NCBI GenBank assembly: GCA_900465665.1
Contig: UBJO01000025.1
Location: 124,001-188,000 of the forward strand
Direction: 5' to 3'
Origin: Hyphomicrobiales bacterium
GTDB lineage: Bacteria; Pseudomonadota; Alphaproteobacteria; Rhizobiales; Rhizobiaceae
DNA length: 64,000 nt
Shown here: positions 1 to 9,042 of the stretch, piece after piece
Position numbering within the stretch: the stretch's first letter is position 1
Layout of the letters: each line of letters begins with the position of its first letter
Translations under genes and position numbers: made by a program
The notes under the pieces: model-generated
The model's input: only the letters and a program-made list of their open reading frames with translations
What the model was told of the DNA's origin: nothing
Database searches by the model: none

Positions 1-1038
1 CGCAGTGGCAAGCGATCGTTCATCCACGACGAAGCGGCGCGCCGCACGCGCCATCTCGGTGCGTTTCGAGGCATCTTCGAGCAATTCTCCAATCGCCGAG
101 GCGTAGGCGACAATGTCCCCCTCTGCCGTGAGCAATCCGGTCAACCCGGTTCGGACGACTTCGGGAACACCTGCTGTCCTCTGCGCGACCACGGGCAGAC
201 CCGCCGCCTGAGCCTCGAGATAGGCAAGCCCATAGGCCTCGCCGCAGCCCGGCCATGCATAGATGCCCGATCTCCCAAGCTCCTGGACGATATCGTCAGC
301 GCCACGCTCTCCGAGCCAATCGATCCGCCCCGGCTCGAATTCCGCAAACAGGCGCTCCACCGCACCACGCATCGGGCCGTCACCCACGACCGCGAGCGTC
401 CAAGGTCTGTCTCTTATGGTGGCCAGCGCTTGGGCGAGCATCGCGTAGCTCTGCATCTTGTCCCCTGCGCGCATCATCGCGACGGTGATCAACCGCGTCG
501 GGTCGGGCCTGGGCTGGCAACCCTCAAAAGGCGTGGTGTCAATGAAAGGTTCAAGCGCCGCGATGCGCGCCTTGGGGATTGCCTGCTCAAGACCCACTCG
601 GTCGCGCCGTGTGAAGCCGATATTGACCTCGGCATCCCGGACCATCGCGCCGATCCGTGCCTGATACGGCGCCCACTCGGTCTGATCGCGTTTTGGGGAA
701 TAGGATGCTTCTGCAGTGACAAGGGGAACGCCAAATGCCGCGCAAAGCGTGGGCCCGAACGGATCAACAGACTTATAGTAGGGGTGATAGCAGAACCAAA
801 GATCAGGTTTGTCTCCGGCCGACCACGCAGCCCGCAACCGCTGCAGATCTGAGGCCGCCTCGTCTTCAACTTTTGCCGCTGCTTCCGGCGTCGGTGAGAA
901 GCTGCGGAACTCCGACGCGATGTCCACGGTATGCCCACCCATTTGCAAGGCTCGGATCAGCAGCCGCGCCATCAGCCGGTCACCCGAGGGTACCGGATGG
1001 TTGGGCGATTTTAGCGGTGCGTAAAACACTATGTGCAT
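1..1038 (-). CDS. Glycosyltransferase family 4 protein (3' end outside window)
   Basis: An open frame without a stop runs on the minus strand from the ATG at 1038-1036 to the window edge, giving 346 codons. The N-terminus (MHIVFYAPLKSPNHPVPSGD) is a typical GT-B first strand and donor loop. Near residues 270-300 lies the GT4 signature region: a C-G-E-A-Y-G-L segment followed by E-A-Q-A-A-G-L-P-V-V, where the sugar nucleotide is bound through a conserved glutamate. It probably transfers a sugar onto a cell-surface glycan or glycolipid; acceptor and sugar cannot be read from sequence. It is divergent from the cyclase at 1230. Missing only the C-terminal helix region, it is truncated by the window and not by mutation. 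The family call is good; the role is inferred. Confidence 0.85.
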   Translation of the reverse strand, partial: MHIVFYAPLKSPNHPVPSGDRLMARLLIRALQMGGHTVDIASEFRSFSPTPEAAAKVEDEAASDLQRLRAAWSAGDKPDLWFCYHPYYKSVDPFGPTLCAAFGVPLVTAEASYSPKRDQTEWAPYQARIGAMVRDAEVNIGFTRRDRVGLEQAIPKARIAALEPFIDTTPFEGCQPRPDPTRLITVAMMRAGDKMQSYAMLAQALATIRDRPWTLAVVGDGPMRGAVERLFAEFEPGRIDWLGERGADDIVQELGRSGIYAWPGCGEAYGLAYLEAQAAGLPVVAQRTAGVPEVVRTGLTGLLTAEGDIVAYASAIGELLEDASKRTEMARAARRFVVDERSLATA

Positions 1039-1229
1039 GCGGTCACGCACTTTAGGACGCAGTGTTCATGACCGGCCCCTGTGCCAGCCGGGCGAAAGTT
1101 TGCTATGATCTTCATCCTTACGGCTTGCTGACGAACATGTGACATGCGCGGACGGTCAAAAGGCAGCAATAAACCTCAATTGCCCTACCACTAATGCAAA
1201 TGTGTTTTGGGTTTCAAGAACGGCATTGA
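1039..1229. promoter_or_regulatory. Divergent promoter region between glycosyltransferase and cyaC
   Basis: These 191 bases separate two divergent starts and contain no convincing gene. They must hold the promoters for both directions. I see no clear operator palindrome or strong ribosome-binding site for the glycosyltransferase. Confidence 0.4.
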
Positions 1230-2948
1230 ATGGCGAGCGTCGCAGTCACCAGCATTTTTTCGGAACGCTCGATCAGGCGCGCACGGCTCGGCTCCGGCCT
1301 TGTCATGTTCGCGTTCGCTTTCTTGCATTTCTCCAATCATGCGCTTGGCCTCATTTCCGTTTCGGCGGCGGAAGAAGGTAGACGGTTTTTCACCGCGCTA
1401 TGGCGAAATCCGGTCGGCTCGCTCGCTCTATATGGTGCGATCTTCACCCATATCGCGCTGGTATTGCGCTCGATCTACATCCGTCGCAGCCTCGTCATGC
1501 CCAAGGGCGAGCTTGCCCAGATCATTCTCGGGCTGGCAATTCCAATATTGTTGATAGACCACGTGATAGGCACACGCGTCGTTCATTCGCTCTACGGGTA
1601 CCGCGACAACTACGAAACGATCATGCGCACGCTGTGGATCACGGCGCCCGGCAACGGGCTGCGCCAGGTCGTCGCGCTCGTGTTTGTCTGGTTTCACGGC
1701 TGCATCGGCATGCACTACTGGCTCCGTTACCGCAACTGGTACACGGATATCGCGGCATCGCTGCTGGTGGTGGCGATCCTCGTGCCGGTCCTCGCTATTC
1801 TCGGTTTTATCGAGATGGGCCGCACCATTGCCGAGCCCGCCTACGAGGGGATTGCCGACAATAGCCGCTACGAGGCAAACCTCAATTCGCGCTACACGAA
1901 GGATCCAGAAGCGATCGCCGAGTTGACGATGATCCGCACCGGGCTTTACGGCTCGTTCGCTGGCGCCTTGTTCCTCGTCCTCGCCGCCAGAACGCATCGC
2001 CGCTGGAAGGAGCGTGTCGATCAAATTACCGTGCACTATCAGGGCGGCGAACTGGTGCGGGTTCCGCGTGGCTTCACGGTCCTTGAAGCAAGCCGACTGG
2101 GTGGCATTCCTCATTATTCCGTCTGCGGCGGCAAGGGCCAATGCTCAACCTGCCGGGTGCAGGTGCTAAGCAATCTCGAGGCACTCCCTGCCCCAGACCG
2201 GATGGAGCAATCGACACTGAGGCGGATCAACGCTGCAGCCGACGTCCGGCTTGCCTGCCAGCTGCGCCCGACGCAAGACGTCACCGTAGTGCCGCTCCTT
2301 CTGCGGGCAACGGAGACCGCCCTACCTGCCAACGTGCAGGAGACAACACCCGGCCGCGAGCGCGAAATCGCCGTTCTCTTCTGCGACATCCGCGACTTTA
2401 CCGCGCTGACCGAGGAGCGCCTGCCCTTCGATATCGTCTTCCTGCTGAACCGCTATTTCGCGCTCGTCGGCAATGCGGTTGAGAAGGCCGGAGGCCGCGT
2501 CGACAAGTTCATCGGCGACGGCGCCATGGCGCTCTTCGGCATCGGCACCTCGCCCGAGGAGGCCTGCCGCCAGGCGCTCACCGCCGCTGCCTCGATCGCC
2601 CGCGACATCGAAAAGCTGAGCGAGGAACTGTCGGACGAACTGTCAATGCCACTGCGCATTGCCATCGGCATCCACACAGGCCCGGCGGTTGTCGGAACGC
2701 TCGGCTTCGGCCGGGCCCGCAGCACGACAGCGATCGGCGACATGGTGAACGTCGCCAGCCGGTTGGAGGCTGTCGCCAAGGAGTTCGAAGTCGCACTTGT
2801 CGTCTCCGAACCGGTTGCGGCACTGGCCGGTGCCAACATGGGCGGCATAGAAAGTCGTGAAATCAGCGTCAGAGGCCGCGCGCTGCCCTTGAAAGTCTAT
2901 GTCGTTCCAAGAGACAAGGCGATCAAACTACTCGAAGGACAGACTTGA
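1230..2948 (+). CDS. cyaC: CyaC-type redox-sensing class III adenylate cyclase: membrane cytochrome-like anchor, 2Fe-2S ferredoxin and cyclase domains
   Basis: The 572-residue protein should make cAMP from ATP at the inner membrane. Residues about 20-255 form six hydrophobic segments resembling a succinate dehydrogenase subunit C diheme anchor, with intramembrane histidines (for example H33, H37, H74, H111, H156, H162). Residues 264-360 are a ferredoxin domain with cysteines C299, C305, C308 and C343. Residues 378-560 are the cyclase: metal ligands D386 and D430, purine-selecting K426 and T500 (class IIIb pattern), N507 and transition-state R511. The Sinorhizobium meliloti protein CyaC has this architecture and is described as a quinone-responsive, redox-regulated cyclase; orthology is inferred from the matching domain order. 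The stop overlaps the start of the FkbM gene, so the two are co-transcribed. Confidence 0.9.
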   Translation: MASVAVTSIFSERSIRRARLGSGLVMFAFAFLHFSNHALGLISVSAAEEGRRFFTALWRNPVGSLALYGAIFTHIALVLRSIYIRRSLVMPKGELAQIILGLAIPILLIDHVIGTRVVHSLYGYRDNYETIMRTLWITAPGNGLRQVVALVFVWFHGCIGMHYWLRYRNWYTDIAASLLVVAILVPVLAILGFIEMGRTIAEPAYEGIADNSRYEANLNSRYTKDPEAIAELTMIRTGLYGSFAGALFLVLAARTHRRWKERVDQITVHYQGGELVRVPRGFTVLEASRLGGIPHYSVCGGKGQCSTCRVQVLSNLEALPAPDRMEQSTLRRINAAADVRLACQLRPTQDVTVVPLLLRATETALPANVQETTPGREREIAVLFCDIRDFTALTEERLPFDIVFLLNRYFALVGNAVEKAGGRVDKFIGDGAMALFGIGTSPEEACRQALTAAASIARDIEKLSEELSDELSMPLRIAIGIHTGPAVVGTLGFGRARSTTAIGDMVNVASRLEAVAKEFEVALVVSEPVAALAGANMGGIESREISVRGRALPLKVYVVPRDKAIKLLEGQT

Positions 2949-3826
2949 TGCCCGGCCAATCGCGCCTGACTGCCAAATATTGGATGAAGCGCTGGCGCAG
3001 GATGCGCAACGCGGTCGCACGCAAGCTGTTGGACACGCGCACAGGCCGCCGCATCCTGATCGAAAGCATCGGGCCGCGCGTCGTGTCCATGACAGTCGAT
3101 GCCGGCGATCACCTCATGACCTTTTCGCCGGCCGATTACATAGGCCGCAAGGTGTTCCGCAAGGATCATTTCGAGCGCGATCATGTCGATCGGTTGCTGA
3201 CGATCCTGCGACAGCGCGGCCTGTTGATCAGCGACAGCCATCTGCTCGAAATCGGCGGTAATATCGGCACGCAGACAGTCTATTTCTCGCTGAGCGGCGC
3301 CTATCGACACATCGTCACTATCGAGCCAGACCCCCGCAACTTTCCGCTTCTGCAGCTTAATCTGCGGCAGAATGGGCTCGACGATAAGGTGACAGCGGTT
3401 AACTGCGCAGCCGGCGACATGTCCGGCGAGATTGATTTCTTCCTGAATGCTAACAATCACGGCAAGAGCAGCGCGATCCGGCAGAGCAGCCGGGATACGA
3501 AGATCAACGTCCCGGTGCGGCCGGTGACGGAGATCCTCGCCGATCTTTCGATCAATCCCGCCGCGATTGGCTTGGTCTGGATGGACATCGAGGGATATGA
3601 ACCGGTCGCGTGCCGGTCCATGGTGCCGCTATTATCACGCCGCGTGCCGCTTTACATGGAGTTCACGCCAAGCTTTTACGGTTCAACGCAGACGCGCAAA
3701 TTTATCGACACGCTCGCCGGCTTCTACGACCGCTGCCTGATCTTCTTTGAGGACGGAGAAAAGGAAGTTCCGGTGAAGGACCTGCCCGGCGACATCGACC
3801 AGTACGACGTCTTGTTCCTGCCCTGA
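2948..3826 (+). CDS. FkbM family S-adenosylmethionine-dependent methyltransferase
   Basis: The 292-residue protein starts at ATG 2948, which overlaps the cyaC stop (TGATG); a TTG three bases earlier is less likely. The S-adenosylmethionine site is clear: L-E-I-G-G-N-I-G-T at the glycine-rich loop and the acidic I-E-P-D-P-R-N that contacts the ribose. A later W-M-D-I-E-G-Y-E segment is the usual FkbM C-terminal motif. FkbM enzymes usually O-methylate sugars or small molecules, which suits the glycosyltransferase neighbourhood, but the substrate is unknown. Translational coupling to a cyclase is uncommon and may put methylation under the same control as cAMP synthesis. Confidence 0.85.
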   Translation: MPGQSRLTAKYWMKRWRRMRNAVARKLLDTRTGRRILIESIGPRVVSMTVDAGDHLMTFSPADYIGRKVFRKDHFERDHVDRLLTILRQRGLLISDSHLLEIGGNIGTQTVYFSLSGAYRHIVTIEPDPRNFPLLQLNLRQNGLDDKVTAVNCAAGDMSGEIDFFLNANNHGKSSAIRQSSRDTKINVPVRPVTEILADLSINPAAIGLVWMDIEGYEPVACRSMVPLLSRRVPLYMEFTPSFYGSTQTRKFIDTLAGFYDRCLIFFEDGEKEVPVKDLPGDIDQYDVLFLP

Positions 3827-4306
3827 TCAGCGGCGACGGTATAGATAGTAGCGGCCTTCCTTGATACCTTGCGGAAGCGGCAGCGGTTCGAGCTCGGGTC
3901 GGTCGATCGGCAGGCCGCTGACGGCGATCCCGCCCGTTGCCAAAACGCCAACCATCAACTGCGGCAGCCACGTCAGCGTCACCGCGTCGATCTCATCGTG
4001 ACCCGTTCCGATATCGGCATGCGCGAGAGCGGCGCCGACGCCGAGGAAAGCCTGACCCGATTCGCGAATTTCGCCGGTGACCATGTTCTCGGCTGGGGGC
4101 GTCGAGGATGAATAGGAGCGCACCTCGCGGTCGAAAGCGATGATGTTGCGATCGGGAAAATGCTCGCGCAGATGGTCGTAGGTCCGGCCATTGCCAAGCC
4201 CGAACTCCAGCACGGGGCCTTCGATCGGTTGAACGAGATCGACGATGGAATTTAGAATATCACGCTGGGCCGTCAAACGGCGAATGAAGCTGTCGAGGCG
4301 GCTCAT
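3827..4306 (-). CDS. Class I SAM-dependent methyltransferase, short
   Basis: A 159-residue protein with the Rossmann methyltransferase motif I V-L-E-F-G-L-G-N-G-R-T near residues 32-42 and an acidic residue ending strand 2 (I-I-A-F-D-R-E). It is short for the fold, lacking any added substrate domain. It is convergent with the FkbM gene; the two stop codons abut with no gap. The substrate cannot be predicted. The C-terminus is basic (Y-Y-L-Y-R-R-R). A role in the same surface-glycan pathway is inferred only from position. Confidence 0.7.
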   Translation of the reverse strand: MSRLDSFIRRLTAQRDILNSIVDLVQPIEGPVLEFGLGNGRTYDHLREHFPDRNIIAFDREVRSYSSSTPPAENMVTGEIRESGQAFLGVGAALAHADIGTGHDEIDAVTLTWLPQLMVGVLATGGIAVSGLPIDRPELEPLPLPQGIKEGRYYLYRRR

Positions 4307-4618
4307 GTGCGATTGTGTCCGTTCATTGTCATCAAAGCGGATGCGAAGACATCGCGCTTATGGAGTTGTTGCATGCCTGCCGTGAGTGCTTGCCGGTGTC
4401 GATGCTGCACGGTCTGGCAGCCAGGCGCTGCCAGTATGGATGTTGGCGACAGAGCTAGCGGCAAAGGTCCGAGCGTGCAAGCCAACATCCGGACGCGCGC
4501 GGCAAACTCACATGAAGATTATCGCGCTCGCCTCCGCGTGACGCGTTGCGATTGGGCAAGATCGGCTCACGCTGAAAATGCCATTGCCGCCGATCCGGCT
4601 ATCTGGTCTAACTCTCAC
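4307..4618. other. 312-base gap with open upstream frame
   Basis: Between the divergent methyltransferase and the DUF3095 gene lie 312 bases. The reading frame of the DUF3095 gene stays open across the whole gap, but the translated stretch is cysteine- and arginine-rich and does not resemble a protein domain, so I read it as a 5' leader and promoter region. No palindrome or clear promoter was recognised. Confidence 0.4.
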
Positions 4619-5794
4619 ATGAACGACATCTCCGACGACAGTTTCTTTGCGAGCGTGCCAGTCTTCGATCAATTCGAGGGCGTGACCGATACCAACAACT
4701 ACCGTCGCCTGCCTGATGATTGGTTGCTGGCGGTTGCCGATATTGTGGGCTCGACGCAGGCGATCATGGACGGTCGCTACAAGGACGTGAACATGGCTGG
4801 CGCGAGCGTCATCTCAGCCGTGCTCAACGCGCTCGAAAAGGGCGAATACCCCTTCGTTTTCGGCGGCGATGGCGCGATCGTTGCCCTGCCTGGCTCGATG
4901 AAACAGGCGGCGCGTGAGGCGCTTGCCGCCGCGCAGCGTTGGGCCGAGGAAGATTTGCATCTGACGATGCGTATTGCCCTCGTGCCGATTTGCGACATCA
5001 GGCGAGAGGGATTGGACGTGCGCGTCGCCCGATATTCGGCAAGCCCGTTTGTCAGCTATGCGATGTTTGCGGGCGGCGGTGGTAGTTGGGCCGAAAGGCA
5101 GATGAAGGAAGGACGCTATGGGATTGACCCAGCGCCGTCGGGTGCGCGTCCTGACCTGACCGGGCTTTCTTGTCGCTGGAACCCCATCGAGTCTAGTAAT
5201 GGCGAAATCGCGTCGATCATTGCAGTGCCAGGCGATCGTGGCGTGACGCCGGAATTCCGGCAATTGGTCAGCGACGTCGTCGCCATCTCCGCCGAGCAAG
5301 GCCGCGACTCGCATCCGGTGCCCGTCGATGGGCCAGCACTTGGCTTCTCGATGAAAGGCATCAACCGGGAAGCTCGCGCGACAGCGCCGCGCGCCGGACG
5401 GCTACGGCAGCGCATTTTCATCATCCTGCAGATCGCTCTCACTGTGATCCTTCATAAGCTAAACCTGACGTTCGGCACCTTCGATGCCCGCGTCTACAAA
5501 CGCGATGTCGCCGGCAATTCCGACTTTCGCAAATTCGACGACGGTCTCAAGATGACGCTTGATATCGATGCTCACCGCCTCGGTCTGATCCGGGCGCTGT
5601 TGGAGAAAGCGCAGGCCGTTGGCATTGCGCGCTACGGTCTTCACAGCCAGACATCGGCCCTGATGACCTGCTTCGTGCCCACGCCGCTGTCACGCGATCA
5701 TATGCATTTCATCGATGGAGCAAGCGGCGGCTACGCGGTCGCCGCCAGCCAGATATCAGGCAAGACGCTGTCGATGGACGACGTCACGCCTTGA
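4619..5794 (+). CDS. DUF3095 family protein, nucleotide-cyclase-like
   Basis: From ATG 4619 the protein has 391 residues, the normal DUF3095 length. The N-terminal half has two motifs that look like the metal-binding elements of class III nucleotide cyclases: A-D-I-V-G-S-T-Q-A-I near residue 42 and F-G-G-D-G-A near residue 81. The family has no firmly established reaction that I know of; cyclase activity is inference. The gene lies between two real cyclase genes (1230 and 7551), so nucleotide signalling is a reasonable guess. Its last 11 bases overlap the convergent sugar dehydrogenase. No ribosome-binding site is clear at 4619, so the start is moderately sure. Confidence 0.75.
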   Translation: MNDISDDSFFASVPVFDQFEGVTDTNNYRRLPDDWLLAVADIVGSTQAIMDGRYKDVNMAGASVISAVLNALEKGEYPFVFGGDGAIVALPGSMKQAAREALAAAQRWAEEDLHLTMRIALVPICDIRREGLDVRVARYSASPFVSYAMFAGGGGSWAERQMKEGRYGIDPAPSGARPDLTGLSCRWNPIESSNGEIASIIAVPGDRGVTPEFRQLVSDVVAISAEQGRDSHPVPVDGPALGFSMKGINREARATAPRAGRLRQRIFIILQIALTVILHKLNLTFGTFDARVYKRDVAGNSDFRKFDDGLKMTLDIDAHRLGLIRALLEKAQAVGIARYGLHSQTSALMTCFVPTPLSRDHMHFIDGASGGYAVAASQISGKTLSMDDVTP

Positions 5795-7124
5795 TGATGG
5801 TCTCGGCGGTAATCCCCAGCCGCGCGAAGACGTTGCGCGTGTCGACAATTAACGCGCCGCTTTCGGCAAGGCGCTTGTAATCGATGCCGTCGTGATCTGT
5901 TGCGATCAAGATCGCGTCATAGCCGGGAAGCACTTCGTCGGTAATCGCCACGGACCGACGCCCCTTCAGCGCTTGGTACTCACGGGTGGACGGGATCTCG
6001 GCCACATGCGGATCATAATAATCCGCGCGGCCACCACGTTCCTCGATCACCTCTATCAGCCGCAAGGACGGGCTCTCGCGAATATCCGCAACGTTTTTCT
6101 TGTAGGCGAGGCCGATCAGGAGAACGCGCGAACGACTGAGCGCCTTGCCGACGCGAACATCCAGCGCTTCGGCGAGCTTGCCGACCACGTAGCGGGGCAT
6201 TGCCGAGTTGATCTCGCCGGCAAGCTCGATGAAACGCGTGGGAAGTTCGTATTCGCGTGACTTCCAGGTGAGGTAGAAGGGATCAATCGGGATGCAGTGA
6301 CCGCCTAGTCCCGGTCCCGGATAGAAAGGCATGTAGCCGAACGGCTTGGTCTTGGCCGCGTCGATCACCTCCCAGACGTCGATGCCCATGGCCGCGTAGA
6401 CCGTCTTGAGCTCGTTGACGAGAGCGATATTGACGGACCGGAATATGTTTTCTGTCAGCTTGACGGCTTCCGCGGTCGCATTCGACGAGACCGGAACCAC
6501 CGTCTTAACGGCAGCGCCATAGAAGGCGCACATCAGCGACAGGGCCTCGGCACCATCGCCTGCAACGACCTTGGGGATCGTGGCCGTACTGAAATGCTGG
6601 TTGCCCGGGTCTTCGCGTTCCGGCGAGAAGCCAACAAAGAAATCGGCTCCCGATTTCAGGCCCGTCTGTTCGAGGATGACCTTCACGACATCATCGGTGG
6701 TTCCAGGATACGTCGTCGATTCCAGCACGACGAGTTGGCCTTTGCGCAGATGCTCGGCAATCGTGCGTGACGTCGCTTCGACGAAGGACAAATCCGGATC
6801 GCGGTGTTTGGTGAGCGGCGTCGGCACGCAGATGACGATGACGTCGCACTCGGCAAGGCCGGGGAACTCGGTCGTCGCCGCAAACCGGCCGGCGTCGATT
6901 GCGGCCTGCAGGTCCGCGCTTGCGACAGCGTCGATATAGGAGCGGCGCGCATTGATGGCGACGATCTTCTTCGGATCGACATCGAAACCGGTGACCGCGA
7001 AACCGCTACGGGCGATCGCCATGGCGAGCGGCAGGCCGACATAGCCGAGGCCGATAATGCCGGCGCGCGCGGTGCGGGTCTCGATCTTGTTTGAGAGATC
7101 GGAGAATACAGAAGTTCTTTGCAA
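5784..7124 (-). CDS. Nucleotide sugar dehydrogenase (UDP-glucose/GDP-mannose dehydrogenase family, WecC-like)
   Basis: The 446-residue enzyme should oxidise a UDP-sugar C6 alcohol to the uronic acid with two NAD, feeding polysaccharide synthesis. The NAD-binding loop G-L-G-Y-V-G-L-P-L lies near residue 24, L-E-S-T-T-Y-P-G-T follows, and the central and UDP-binding domains are seen as G-P-G-L-G-G-H-C-I-P-I-D (catalytic cysteine) and A-Y-K-K-N-V-A-D-I-R-E-S-P. The H-C-I-P-I-D form fits the N-acetylhexosamine (WecC/WbpA) branch better than UDP-glucose dehydrogenase. The frame is open to 7445 but the upstream part looks non-coding; TTG at 7124 has an AGGCGAG site seven bases upstream and gives the family length. 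The 3' end overlaps the convergent DUF3095 gene by 11 bases. Confidence 0.9.
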   Translation of the reverse strand: MQRTSVFSDLSNKIETRTARAGIIGLGYVGLPLAMAIARSGFAVTGFDVDPKKIVAINARRSYIDAVASADLQAAIDAGRFAATTEFPGLAECDVIVICVPTPLTKHRDPDLSFVEATSRTIAEHLRKGQLVVLESTTYPGTTDDVVKVILEQTGLKSGADFFVGFSPEREDPGNQHFSTATIPKVVAGDGAEALSLMCAFYGAAVKTVVPVSSNATAEAVKLTENIFRSVNIALVNELKTVYAAMGIDVWEVIDAAKTKPFGYMPFYPGPGLGGHCIPIDPFYLTWKSREYELPTRFIELAGEINSAMPRYVVGKLAEALDVRVGKALSRSRVLLIGLAYKKNVADIRESPSLRLIEVIEERGGRADYYDPHVAEIPSTREYQALKGRRSVAITDEVLPGYDAILIATDHDGIDYKRLAESGALIVDTRNVFARLGITAETIIKA

Positions 7125-7550
7125 AGCGTTTCTCGCCTGAAACAGAAAGGAACCCTGATCTAGTGTAAGATCGCGGCGAATTAAACCCAGCAAAGTGCTT
7201 ATTGGACAACTGACGGGAACGTGAACGCCCGATACGATCTCGGCGGTGGCTGATCGCGTTATTGCTAGAAATGGCTCCGCCTCCCCAGGCAGTTGACAAT
7301 GCAGCGGAATTTGCTCCGCGCCCATCGGCGCGTGCAGATGGCGGACCTGTCTGGGGTGTATAACCGACAATCGAAAGTCAGGTGACCGGCCGAACTCGCC
7401 TGTGGCCCGACAAGTTGAGCCGCCGCGATGGCGGATCGTTGACACGATAATGCTGCTCGTTCATCCTTATTCGATCCGGCGCAAATGGTGCGGCTGGATG
7501 AATCATGCGACTTTTTTTGGGTAACGCGCCTCATGAGGATAGTGGCAGGA
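7125..7550. other. Divergent intergenic region, 426 bases
   Basis: The gap between the sugar dehydrogenase and the cyclase at 7551 should hold both promoters. Open frames here have no protein-like composition. No repeat, operator or RNA gene was recognised. Confidence 0.4.
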
Positions 7551-8894
7551 ATGAGCGCGATCGATACCCGGGTTTCGTCAATTCTATTGGACCGTGTTGC
7601 CGAGTGGCTGACGAATTCGTCGCTTGCCGGCGACGATCTCGAAAACATCGTTCGCGGCTTCTGCGAACGCATCGCGGCCGCCGGCCTCCCGATCGCTCGC
7701 GTCCACCTGACCTTCTCGATGTTGCATCCTCTTTACGACGCACTCGGCTTCACTTGGCGGCGGTCAAGTGGTGTAACGATCGAAGGGTATCGCCATTCGG
7801 CAGGCGACAAGCCGGATCGATTTGTCCAAAGCCCTTACTACTATCTTCTCGACAACAATCTGCAGCATATCCGTCGCCCCATCCCGGCGGACGGACCGGT
7901 AGAGTTTCCCGTTTTTGCCGATCTGCGCGCCGAGCGGATCACCGACTATCTCGCCTTCGTGCAGCCTTTTGGCGATGGCTCGGTGCAGGGGATGATGGGT
8001 TCATGGTCGACCGACAGCCGTTCCGGCTTTTCCGACGACATGATCGACGCCTTGCTGCGCATGCAAAATCACCTCGCTGTTGCCGCCAAGATGGCCGTGC
8101 TCGGCAAGCTCGCCAACAACATGCTGACCACCTATCTGGGGGGCGACGCGGGCAAGCGCGTCTTGAACGGCCAGATCCGACGCGGCGATGGCGAAACCAT
8201 TCGCGCAGCGCTCGTCATGGGCGACATGCGCCAGTCGACGGCCTATGCCGAGAAAGAAGGCCGCCAGACCTTTATCGACACGCTCAATCAGTTCTTCGAT
8301 GCGATCGCCGCACCGTTCAACCGCAACGGTGGGGAGATCCTGAGCTTTGTCGGCGACGGCTTCCTGGCCGTCTACCCCTGCGGCCGCCACAAAGACCCGT
8401 CGAAGATCGCCTGCCAGTCGGCGCTATCGGCCGTTCATCAGGCGCAATCGCGGGTGGAGGAGCTCAACATCGAGCGGCAGTCAAATGGCCTCGGCAAGAT
8501 TGCCTACGGGATAGGTCTGCATGTCGGCAACGTGATGTTCGGCAATGTCGGTTTAAAGGATAGGCTGACGTTTTCTGCTTTCGGCTCCGCCGTCAACGAG
8601 GTCCAGAGGCTGCAATCGCTGACCAAGAAATATTCGCGAGAGGTCGTCGCGAGCCAGGCCTTCGCCGCTTATTGCGGCGGCGAATGGACGATGCTGGGTG
8701 AGGAAAAGCTGCGCGGCGTGCGCCAGAAGATCACGGTCCTGCAGCCGCATGCGCCGGCCCCGCATCCGCATACCGAGCAGAGCTTTGAAGACGTGGCTCA
8801 GGACGCCCTGTCGGAGGCCGAGCAGGTCATCCTTCTGCACCGCGATGCGCGCAAGCACGCCAAGGCGCCAACGGCCGATAAGTTCATGCAGTAA
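7551..8894 (+). CDS. Soluble class III nucleotide cyclase with atypical base-recognition residues
   Basis: The 447-residue protein has no membrane segment. Residues 1-190 form a GAF-like sensor-type region and about 215-400 a class III cyclase domain. Both metal-binding aspartates are present (D225 in G-D-M-R-Q-S-T; D269 in F-V-G-D-G-F), as are N349 and R353 for transition-state binding. The residues that select adenine in canonical enzymes are changed: the lysine position is S265 and the second position is S342. It may therefore use another nucleotide or have low activity. A histidine-rich tail follows (residues about 405-415). ATG 7533 is an alternative start. It stands upstream of, and is probably transcribed separately from, the ABC operon at 9043. 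Confidence 0.8.
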   Translation: MSAIDTRVSSILLDRVAEWLTNSSLAGDDLENIVRGFCERIAAAGLPIARVHLTFSMLHPLYDALGFTWRRSSGVTIEGYRHSAGDKPDRFVQSPYYYLLDNNLQHIRRPIPADGPVEFPVFADLRAERITDYLAFVQPFGDGSVQGMMGSWSTDSRSGFSDDMIDALLRMQNHLAVAAKMAVLGKLANNMLTTYLGGDAGKRVLNGQIRRGDGETIRAALVMGDMRQSTAYAEKEGRQTFIDTLNQFFDAIAAPFNRNGGEILSFVGDGFLAVYPCGRHKDPSKIACQSALSAVHQAQSRVEELNIERQSNGLGKIAYGIGLHVGNVMFGNVGLKDRLTFSAFGSAVNEVQRLQSLTKKYSREVVASQAFAAYCGGEWTMLGEEKLRGVRQKITVLQPHAPAPHPHTEQSFEDVAQDALSEAEQVILLHRDARKHAKAPTADKFMQ

Positions 8895-9042
8895 CCGCTG
8901 CAACCGCATAGCCCGGGGCCGGTAGGATAAAATGGTGAAATCTTCCCAATTTCAATGTGTTCGTCATCAACTGGACACCCTGATTGCCGTACGCTAGTGT
9001 CTTCGTAACGGGAACGAAGAAAAACTGGGGAATTTCATTGGT

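Noticed and set aside
430-938. Several plus-strand and minus-strand open frames of 70-150 codons
   Set aside because: They overlap the partial glycosyltransferase at 1-1038 in other frames; only that frame has family motifs.
4307-4618. N-terminal extension of the DUF3095 protein by 104 residues
   Set aside because: The extension is cysteine- and arginine-rich, unlike the family, and the normal family length is reached from ATG 4619.
7125-7445. N-terminal extension of the nucleotide-sugar dehydrogenase
   Set aside because: The NAD-binding domain begins just after TTG 7124 and the extension has no family similarity.
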